From contig WELB01000014.1 in the NCBI GenBank assembly GCA_009602725.1, forward strand, positions 1,059,079-1,069,681: 10,603 nt of DNA, given 5' to 3'. Source of the DNA: Spirogloea muscicola. Taxonomy: Eukaryota; Streptophyta; Zygnematophyceae; Spirogloeales; Spirogloeaceae. Positions within the stretch are counted from its first letter, which is position 1, and each line of letters begins with the position of its first letter. A program made the position numbers and the translations under genes. This document shows positions 1 to 10,603 of the stretch, piece by piece. The notes under the pieces were generated by a model that was given only the letters and a program-made list of their open reading frames with translations, had not been told where the DNA came from and made no database searches.

Positions 1-15
1 CCCCCCCCCCCCCCC
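1..15. repeat. C homopolymer at window start
   Basis: Fifteen consecutive C residues open the window. With the pure T run at the other end, this suggests the window spans a complete contig whose ends lie in homopolymers that assembly could not cross. No function is inferred. Confidence 0.8.
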
Positions 16-23
16 TCATTCCC

Positions 24-54
24 CTCCGTCCGTACACCGACTCCGTCCGTACAC
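24..54 (+). promoter_or_regulatory. Direct repeat with two TCCGTACA (SBP/SPL-like) boxes
   Basis: A 14-nt sequence occurs at 24-37 and again at 41-54, a period of 17 bp. Each copy contains TCCGTACA (29-36 and 46-53) with the GTAC core. GTAC, and the extended plant form TNCGTACA, are the known targets of SBP-domain (SPL/CRR1) transcription factors. Position far upstream of the start codon at 492 fits a distal promoter element. The repeat is seen directly; binding is inference. Confidence 0.4.
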
Positions 55-93
55 TCCCCTGGTCTCCGCGGCTGCCCCCTCCCTCCTCCCGCA

Positions 94-147
94 ATTGGTC
101 GGGCCCTCCACGTCGAATATTCCACGTGGACATCATGTTGAACCAAT
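94..147 (+). promoter_or_regulatory. Palindromic G-box flanked by two CCAAT boxes
   Basis: TCCACGTGGA at 121-130 is a perfect palindrome containing the G-box core CACGTG, the classical site for plant bZIP and bHLH factors. An inverted CCAAT box (ATTGG, 94-98) lies before it and a forward CCAAT box (143-147) after it. A second ACGT core (CCACGTC) sits at about 108-114. CCAAT boxes bind NF-Y. The mixture of CCAAT and CCACG elements recalls plant ER-stress elements, but the spacing does not match the standard ERSE forms. It probably belongs to the promoter of the plus-strand gene starting at 492. Confidence 0.45.
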
Positions 148-320
148 GACAACGCCGGCGCCGATCGGCGGCTGGGAGCACTCGGCGCGGGGATCCGAGA
201 TCGCGTCGAGATCTCGTTCCGGCCGCGTTTAGCTCGCCGTCCCGTCTGCGTCGAGATTGCGTCAGGACACATCTCCGGCGGCGCAGCTGGGAAAGCCACT
301 TGGCTCCACCGGCGACGGCA

Positions 321-357
<37 letters not shown>
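321..357 (+). repeat. (GCG)12 microsatellite
   Basis: Twelve perfect GCG units plus one G, followed after a short break by more GGC units up to about 369. It lies upstream of the TATA-like element and the start codon, in promoter or 5' UTR sequence, so it is not coding in the gene model. GC-rich triplet repeats are common near plant transcription starts and are length-polymorphic. Confidence 0.85.
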
Positions 358-403
358 ATGCGGCGGCGGTACCGGCTCCTGGTAACCGGCGCACGCGCCG
401 GGC

Positions 404-409
404 CTATAT
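404..409 (+). promoter_or_regulatory. TATA-like element (CTATAT)
   Basis: CTATAT is the only TATA-like stretch in the GC-rich 300 bp upstream of the start codon. It lies 83 nt before the ATG at 492, which would give a 5' UTR of roughly 50 nt if used. The match is short and weak, so the core promoter could equally be TATA-less. Confidence 0.3.
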
Positions 410-481
410 CGGGAGCGTCTAGGCACGTAGTGTCGCCGGTCTTGGCAGCGGGGCTCGCTGAGGCAGGCTGCCCCCGCAAGC

Positions 482-495
482 CACCGCGGCCATGG
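482..495 (+). promoter_or_regulatory. Strong plant-type start context (GCGGCCATGGCG)
   Basis: The ATG at 492 is in a near-ideal eukaryotic initiation context, with G at -3 and G at +4 followed by an alanine codon. The reading frame it opens leads into the first transmembrane segment and splices in frame into exon 2. This decides the start of the plus-strand gene. Confidence 0.7.
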
Positions 496-3400
496 CGGCG
501 TCGTCGTCGTGCCCGGCGGGCGCGACGCTGGTGAACCGGACGTGCATTTGCCCGCCGGGCTTCTTCGCGCCGGCCTCCGGCGGCGGCGGCGCCTGCGCCG
601 GCTTCCGGCCGCAGGAGGACGGGCAGTATGCGTCCGAGACGTCTGCCTCGGGCTTCACGCCCAACTTCACCATCAGGACGCTGGACGACTCCACGCACGT
701 CCAGAACGTCTTCCTCATCTTCACGCTCTCGCTGCTCGGCGCCTGGACGCTCGCCTGCCTCTACCTCCGCTTCAAGCCCTTCACCGGCGTCTGGTTCCGC
801 CTCCGCTGGATCGTCTCCCGCATCGACGTCGCCTTCGCCAAGCGCCACTACACCGTCAGCTGCACGGCCTCCATCCTCGCCCCGTGCCGTTCGTTATCAT
901 GCATCATTGTCTTTAGATGATGCAGTGTAAGGCTGGTGTGCAGCAGCGGTGGCGGCTTCGCCTCACTCGGTCCTGTGAAAGACGTAAAGGCCATGCAGCT
1001 GCTAGTTGATCATGGCCAGTCGGCTGCACGATTTGCTCTTAGAGAGAATGATTGACTTGTCAATGCATTGATAATGGCACCCCTGAAAACCTCACCACAA
1101 CCCAGACTAGAAGCTGCAGCTCGTGAAGGGTGTCTGTGACAATGCTCGTCTCGATTTTTTCGTCGGGCGTCTTGCGGACAGCCCAGCTACTTGTCGAGCG
1201 GCATTGTATTGAACAGTCTGCTGATTCAGAAACATCTGCTCTTGTCAGGACGAGCAAAAATGTCAGGTCAAGAGAAAGACCGAGCTGGGCGGTATGCTGT
1301 CCATCGGTGCCTACATCTTCCTCGTCGGCATCTCGCTGGGGTGCACCCCTGACATTTAGCTAGTGACGACATCTCCCTTTCAATGTTGGCATACAAGCAG
1401 TGCCTCTCCTTTGCAAAGACGTATTGTGGCTAGTGATGGCACACTGCAAAATGTTGTTGAATACTGTAGAGTACCATGCAGCACCCATCCTTCCTGATGG
1501 GAGTCAACTCCATAGTCATTAGACTAATCAGGTTGCAAGGATACACTGAGTAGACTAAGCTTCTCAGACCCAGCAATTGCTAGCAGGAGTTACGCTGCTG
1601 TCAGCATTACGCAAGCCATCCAGTTGACAGGCTTCCTCAGTATCACCAAGCTACAGTGCTGATACTTCCCTGCGTTGTGGCTGCAGATTCTTCTACCAAT
1701 TTGTGACAAAGAAGACTGTGACAGTTCAGAATCTGCTGCCCACCAATGGCAATGACATCATCAATATAAAGAACACACTTGACTACAATCTCACGACCAT
1801 TGGCAACCTGAAATGCTCTCAGATTCAGGGGTTCAATAGCCTCACTGTGAGTACTGCTTCTGTTTGCTTTCTTGTCCGTCGCTATTGGTGGCTGAATGAG
1901 TCAGCTCCAGTTGGTCGGCTCCAAGCTGCATGGGTGCATCTACTATCCTCAATAATCTGCTACAAGCTGCAATGTTGAGTGGATGGGAAATCAAGCAGGG
2001 CTGACAGTGATCTCTGTTCCGGCTGCACTTGGGTTGCATTTAGTCTGGCGGGTCCGGCCTGGATAATCGAACACAGTCATTGCGTGAGATCGCACAGCTC
2101 ACCTGCACCGACACCCCACGCGGCCCACGGACGAGGATTCTATGTACCGACTGCGTTTTTGCAAAAGACAATTACATCATCGCTTACCAATATGCTGACA
2201 GGCCTGACCTTGTGAGCACACCTTGCTTCCCGCACCACTAATAAAGAATGTTGAATAATTTCCTGCCATCAGATCTGGCAGGGAGTTTAAGTAAGAGCAA
2301 GATTGACTGATGAATTGCACCCGTTGAGGTTGCAATTCGTTGTTGACCTTTCGATCGAAAATCGATTTGATTGCTTCGGCTGGCTTCCATGTCTTGGCTT
2401 GAACATGACATGTCAAGGTGACTGGTACTCATCTGGTCCTGCACTCGATTGGTCAAATGATTACTGCAGGGGCTGGTAGCTACTGCTGTCGGCTTTGAGT
2501 TCTCCTTGCGCATTTCTGGCAACAAGAAGAAGAAGAAGCGGTCCAGCTATGCAACGGGTCAACTTCAGGGTGGCTCCAATGGCACTATTGCTCCAAATGC
2601 CACGCTGAGAGGTCCACAGTCCAATGTCATCGGGCTCAGGTCCACACTAACTCCCAATGCAAAGCATGCTATCTGATCTGCCTCAGCATCCTGGTTTGTT
2701 CATGTCAAGTAGTCATATAAAATACATGCATCAGTGTGGTTGGGAGGTACAATCTGCAAATGTCTGCTGACAATGTTATCATATCGAGCCACTTGAGGAC
2801 AATATTACTTTGCTCGAGGAGTGCTTCACAAATTGCAACTAGGGAAGAGTTGCACGAGCCTATTCAATAACAACAATATGTGTGCTCATTTCCTTTTCTG
2901 GCTAAATCCTCTCACACCTCAATTGTGGTGTTCTATTGTTGAGTGCAGTCTTGTGCCCAGAAAGTTCAAGAGCGACCATGATCTTATGCTCATGCAGGTG
3001 ACATTTCATGAGTTCACCTCTGGTTCCTACTCCACAACGACAGCAGAGCTCCAGGTGTGGATCTACGCAGCACAAGTTAGCGCTGGGCTGTGGCAAGTCT
3101 TATATCTGATCTCAGTGACCTTGGCTTCTTTTTTGGGCTGCCTTGAGCAGGAATTTCAACTTGCTTGCTGTCACTTGTATGTATACTTCTCAATCAGGAT
3201 ATATTCAGTGGAAATTTCGCTCGTCTGACATGTCTGCAGGCAGCCCTTGCCAACCGGACTGGAGTCTCTATTGCAATATCCACTGAAGTCCTTTCAGCCT
3301 ACCTGGTGGAGACGGACCACCAGGCGTCGTTTGGAATCTGTAATGTCATCGATGCTCAGCGCTCAGCTTGCTCATGAAGTTTCGGCTATTCTTCTGAGTG

Positions 3401-5730
3401 CTACTGTTATGGTTTCCAAAGCCTCTGCTTTGTCATTTATGAAGTACGGGGCAGTTCTAAGACAATCTGCGTGCTGTGTTGGCAGTGACTTTACTATCCA
3501 GAATTGGAGGAATCTACTCGCTTGCCATGATCATATTCTACTGGTTTCTTTCCATGGTACTTTGCGCGCATGCAATATCTTCCATTCTTAGAAGTAGGAA
3601 ATAGAATCAACCGCTGCTGTAGGGGAGTGATTAGCATTGTTGTAAGTAAACCATGTGGAAAGGTAGGAAGAGGTCACTATCTGCATCCTTGAGCCCTTTT
3701 TGATGCGTCTTGCAGTCAGAGATTTTCATCAAGTACCTGCGGTACGATGATAAGCTGCTCAATCGCCTCGAGGCAAGACGTATTGCTCGCGCTCGGTGGG
3801 ACAAGGTGGGCGGGGCAATCAGCATGTTATTCACTTGACAGCCTCTCCTGCAGCATCTCATATAGGCATTGGTCCCATGCGATCACCTATTAACCATCGC
3901 ACTACTTGTAGGGGTGACTGACGTAGATCACCAGTGAGCAAATGACTCAGGGACTCTCTCAGACAGAGGTCTGCTTGTCTTCTACAGATTCGGTTGTACG
4001 TGCGGTATGCCCAATTTGGGCGCATGCTTAGGACCATGCAAGGACCACCTCCGTTGAGCAGCGGACTTGATGGGGCGGAACCAATGACAGAAACCGTGGG
4101 GAGCATGCCCCACCCACACAGGACTCTTCCCCCAATGGCTGTTCCAAAGACCAAGAGGAGGTTTGGGTTGTCAACATGGTACCAGATAAAGAAACTGGAG
4201 AAGCATGTCTCTGCGGTGAGGTTCTCGATGCTTCAGAGCTTTTGCAGTCTTTCCACCAGTGTGAAGGGGTTGAGCATAACCTGTTATGAGGCGCAAGAAG
4301 TGTCTATGTGCAGCTATGTGCTATCATTCTTATTTACTAGTCTTCCCTTTGGGAGAGCCTGCAGCAAGTTGCCAAGGAAGAGGAGGCAGCCTATCAGAAG
4401 AAAGTGATGGAGGAGGAAGCAGGTGGAGCCGCAGACCTGGAGGAAGGCCAGGATGTAGCGGCACCTATGCCCATCAAGGTGGGTGGTGCTAAGCTCCTCG
4501 CTGCCCCGCACGCAAAGCACAGAAAGCTCAGGGGCCAGCACAATATCTAAGTCAAGTCTCATTGCCAGTGTTTGGTTACTACTTGTCTTATCTGCTACTC
4601 TCCTTATTTCAAGAATTTGAAGGTGTACTCCAAGGAAAGTCCTCACCTGGACATAAAGTATGTCTGTGCAGGCAGGAGAGATACACAAGAGCAGGGCCAG
4701 GCACCCAGCCGCTCATCCGCCTGATCTCATCAGGATACCATCGGAGCCAGCCCCTGGCTTGCACGACAGTGAGTTGTCTCTAAACGGAGACACGGAGGAC
4801 ACGGCAAAGCCACACTTGGATAGAACGGTGTCCGAGGAACAGGAGCTGATACAGCAGCAGCATGAGACCTTTGGCAAGAAGGTGCATACAGCAGCGCTGC
4901 CTATCAGGTCGACAAAGCATTACTATGCTTCACTGTCAGGTCAGAATGGTATGAGGTACTTCTGATAGCTGACATGGCCTTGCCGTGTGGACTATTGCAG
5001 GTCCTTCATGGCCTGACCGAGCCTGTGCACCTCTTCCAGCAGTTCTCGGGGCAGCTCAGCCACCTGAGGCCGCCGCATGTCAATCTTCCAGGTCTGCTGC
5101 CTGATCCTGTTGGCCCCAAGCGGCCCAAGAAGAAGAGGAAGATCCCAAAGCGGGATGAGCGCTTGGGGAGTGCATCCGAGCACAGGGGAATGATTGTGCG
5201 AACGTACAAGAAGCCCTCGTGGCTAGTGAACGCGGAGCTCTTGCCCTCTGTTCCAGGTAAAGTGCCAGTCCCAGCCCCTACTTCTGCCATCGCTTCCTTA
5301 CATTCAAGTTGTTTGTTGAGCTTGATTCTGAGATTTCGTCATGACTTATCGTTTGCTGTCAGCCCTCGGACCTCGAGCTAACCTGATTCTTACATGACTG
5401 GTCCAGAGCCGCCTGCTGACTCGGAGTCTGACGATGAGAAGGAGCCCGACACTATTGCCCTTTACAACTACATGCAAGTAAGAGCATCACGTCCTGCTAC
5501 CTTGTGGCATGTTGTCTATGGCTTTGAGTGAACAGCCCTCATTCCAGGCTGCCTTCTTACTGTAGCCTGGCTGCCAAGCAAACCACATGTAATCGAAATA
5601 GTTCCTAAACAAAACCCTCGTCTTGCAGGACATGTACGATTACCATGAGAGGCTGAGGGGTGACTTCCTCGCGATGCAGTCTATGCTGGAAAATGTGGTG
5701 CAGCGGTTCCGCCCACATTCTGACCTTTGA
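492..5730 (+). CDS. Conserved three-pass membrane protein, function unknown (15 exons, ~766 aa)
   Basis: Joining 15 exons gives one protein of about 766 aa. Residues 1-72 are Cys-rich, with a CxCPPGFF motif like those in EGF/GCC2-type extracellular modules. Hydrophobic segments lie at about 73-92, 137-158 and 388-410. Between segments 2 and 3 is a Cys-containing domain of about 230 residues with NxT/S sequons, plausibly lumenal or extracellular. The tail (411-766) is charged, with an RRIARARWDK helix, a Glu-rich coil (about 517-545), a basic patch KRPKKKRKIPKR (664-675), an acidic stretch and a terminal DMYDYHERLRGDF helix. The KRKTELGG motif before segment 2, the FHEF motif and the RWDK motif match what I remember of an uncharacterised membrane protein family shared by plants and algae. 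That assignment is from memory, not from a search. A role in the secretory pathway or plasma membrane is inference. The downstream neighbour is convergent and unrelated. Confidence 0.8.
492..5730 (+). other. Exon-intron map of the plus-strand gene
   Basis: Exons: 492-854, 1249-1340, 1687-1846, 2044-2211, 2470-2639, 2949-3054, 3240-3339, 3486-3556, 3716-3805, 3988-4215, 4365-4478, 4672-4881, 5001-5256, 5407-5477, 5629-5730 (TGA 5728-5730). All junctions are GT-AG, all acceptors are CAG or TAG, and the phases agree at every junction. Many donors are GTG-type (GTGAGT, GTGAGC, GTGGGT, GTGCAC). Two weaker donors are GTCAGC at 855 and GTCCAC at 2640. Alternatives are an acceptor at 1267 for exon 2 and a GAG acceptor at 4356 for exon 11, which adds three residues. 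Introns run from 119 to 394 nt. Introns 1 (855-1248), 2 (1341-1686) and 5 (2640-2948) exceed 300 nt; I see no gene, RNA or repeat in them. Exon 12 is the least certain. Confidence 0.7.
4614..4671 (+). other. Unplaced coding-like stretch before exon 12
   Basis: After a strong pyrimidine tract ending TTATTTCAAG (4604-4613), the sequence reads as NLKVYSKESPHLDIK in the phase expected from exon 11. It then runs through exon 12 one base out of frame and stops at 4722-4724. No intron can fit between 4659 and 4672. Either this is intron and exon 12 starts at 4672, as modelled, or it is true exon and a 1-nt indel (sequencing error or real mutation) lies near 4655-4672. The acceptor here would be AAG, unlike the CAG/TAG acceptors elsewhere in the gene. 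Confidence 0.4.
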
Positions 5731-6175
5731 CACCCTTTTAGCAGGACACCCTTTGGTTCTGTTTGATGCAAGAATGTGCACAGTCGGAGTAGGTGTAGCA
5801 ATTCGTGCTTATTTATCAGCTCTTAGTTTGCCTACGTATGCTGCCTGTGCTTTTAGAATATGGATCTTTCAAGGGGGACTTAGAACAACAGCTGCTTGAG
5901 TTTGTCAATAGAAATGGTGTACTACAAGCTCCCGACTGGTGCATTGAGTGATCTCAAGTTATTTAGCCAAGCCAAGCAATTACCAGTGGGACAATAGGAT
6001 GCTTGAAGTCCACTGTGCAGGATGGTGTCTGGTCTTACTCTCACCTTCACGCCATCAAAAAGCTGGACTTTCAAGTGCTTTGAGTTGCTACTTGCAAGTT
6101 AAGTCTGTGAAAGTGGAAATATCATGCATCTTATGTAAAGGAAGGTCCGAGCGGTGGCCGAGCAGAGGGCTTGCA

Positions 6176-6197
6176 TCAGCAGGCTTAACTGCTGGCA
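6176..6197. other. Small perfect hairpin
   Basis: CAGCAG and CTGCTG pair as a perfect 6-bp stem around a GCTTAA loop, between about 6178 and 6195 in the intergenic region. The stem is short and has no U tract, so it may be chance. It lies upstream of the tandem duplication and could sit in the 3' UTR of the plus-strand gene. Confidence 0.25.
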
Positions 6198-6221
6198 GAC
6201 ATGGGCAACAGGACACGTTCT

Positions 6222-6480
6222 CTCATCAGAAGGCGTGGCTGGGGTAGCCGTGAATGTGTTCTTGATAGAATAAAAGAATGCCGGTGCAACTTCTTGCACT
6301 TTGTCCTGTTGTCTCTCATGACTTTGTTATGGATGCATTGGTATCAGGAAGTGTGGCTGGGGTAGCTGTGAATGTGTTCCTGAAAAAATAAGAAATGACG
6401 AGGTGCATCTTCTTGCACTTTGTCCTAGCGGGTCATGACTTTGTTATGGGTTACGTGGGATTCCTTCACTGATGGTATCA
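6222..6480. repeat. Diverged tandem duplication, ~118-bp unit
   Basis: Two neighbouring units share ordered blocks: GTGGCTGGGGTAG (from about 6235 and 6353), GTGAATGTGTTC, CTTCTTGCACTTTGTCCT (ending 6307 and 6426) and CATGACTTTGTTATGG (from 6317 and 6434). Block offsets are 117-119 bp. A third partial start, GTATCAGGAA, appears at 6475. Between blocks the units differ by substitutions and small indels. Unit 1 has AATAAA; the matching place in unit 2 reads AAAATAAG. The duplication lies in presumed 3' UTR sequence, so it may have duplicated a polyadenylation region. Confidence 0.8.
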
Positions 6481-6930
6481 GGAAAGGAAAGGCCTACCGC
6501 AGTAACTAAGAGGGTGACTACCAGGTTGTAAGGGAAGAGTGTGCTCAGCATGAGCACAGTGGGAGCCGTAGGATGGCCAAGGCTAAGAGCTGCACAGCTA
6601 TCTGCACGGTGGTATGACCTGCCAAACCAAAGCAGCACACGATATTGTCAGTTGATGGTGTTGCCTGCAGGCCAGCTCGCTCTATTGCACCTCCGTACTC
6701 TTCAATGCAGACTATTTTGGCCTAGTCTTTCTAAATTGGAGATGCGCATCAGCCTGTGTGTGCTTGGGTAGAAGATAGTGTGACCCAGCCTCTGATGCAA
6801 TCCTGCACGTATGCAGCTGGGTGTCCTGACGCAAGTGCTTTCTGGGTTTCGTAGTGCTTGTTGCACTTGATGCATGGTTAAGAACTGCCCCTACTGGCAT
6901 CTTGTTCTGCACAATGAAGTTGTGTGTGTG

Positions 6931-10603
<3,673 letters not shown>

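Larger units (their letters stand above)
5731..6930. other. Convergent 3' intergenic region
   Basis: This 1.2-kb stretch between the two stop codons has lower GC than either gene and no credible coding frame; the short ORFs lack splice-compatible or motif support. It should hold the 3' UTRs and polyadenylation sites of both genes. An AATAAA at 6269-6274 is a candidate signal for the plus-strand gene, about 540 nt after its stop. TGTAA pentamers occur at 6134-6138 and about 6525-6529. I see no clear polyadenylation hexamer for the minus-strand gene. Confidence 0.5.

Noticed and set aside
855-920. Extension of exon 1 to the in-frame stop at 918-920 as a 142-aa protein
   Set aside because: The sequence after 854 loses homology-like character, and a GT at 855 joins exactly in phase to DEQKCQVKRKTELGG at 1249. 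The short protein would be an artefact of intron read-through.
492-930. Three overlapping plus-strand ORFs at 492, 509 and 628
   Set aside because: Only the 492 frame has a good start context, a transmembrane segment and in-phase splicing to exon 2. The other two are frame shadows.
6141-6215. tRNA-like stretch with an A-box-like TGGCCGAGCAGAGG and a hairpin
   Set aside because: No B-box (GGTTCGA-type) follows at the expected distance, the stem-loop has a 6-nt loop, and no acceptor stem can be closed.
5660-6912. Small ORFs of 64-99 aa in the intergenic region on both strands
   Set aside because: They show no conserved motif, start context or splice support, and sit in presumed UTR sequence that includes a tandem duplication.

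Overview
The window looks like a nuclear contig from the green plant lineage. It holds one gene with 15 exons and GT-AG introns on the plus strand, and a large intron-poor immune-receptor-type gene on the minus strand. The two genes converge. A plant-like three-pass membrane protein next to a TIR/NB-ARC/TPR receptor (no LRR) would fit a streptophyte alga or an early-diverging land plant. The strong 5' GC enrichment would also fit some vascular plants, so the exact group cannot be fixed from this sequence. No prokaryotic, organellar, tRNA, rRNA, CRISPR or transposon signature was found.

Layout: 1-15 is a C homopolymer and probably a contig edge. 16-491 is a GC-rich promoter and 5' UTR with repeated GTAC-core boxes, a G-box between two CCAAT boxes, a (GCG)12 microsatellite and a weak TATA-like element. 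492-5730 is a gene I reconstructed by joining 15 exons; no single ORF shows it. The product is about 766 aa, with a Cys-rich N-terminus, three membrane segments, a lumenal or extracellular middle domain and a long charged C-terminal tail carrying a basic NLS-like patch. I recognise it only as a conserved plant membrane protein without an established function. 5731-6930 is the shared 3' intergenic region, with a diverged tandem duplication of about 118 bp around an AATAAA. 6931-10482 (minus strand) is an uninterrupted reading frame for a TIR-NB-ARC-TPR protein (at least 1183 aa). Its extreme N-terminus is cut off by a 121-nt T run (10483-10603) that closes the window.

Nothing in the sequence links the two genes functionally; they share only the 3' intergenic space. 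The most interesting item is the TIR-NB-ARC-TPR protein. It keeps the TIR glutamate associated with NADase activity and an intact P-loop. It has altered GLPL-like and MHD-like motifs, an unusual insertion of about 90 residues in the winged-helix region, and about ten kinesin-light-chain-spaced TPRs where an LRR would normally sit.
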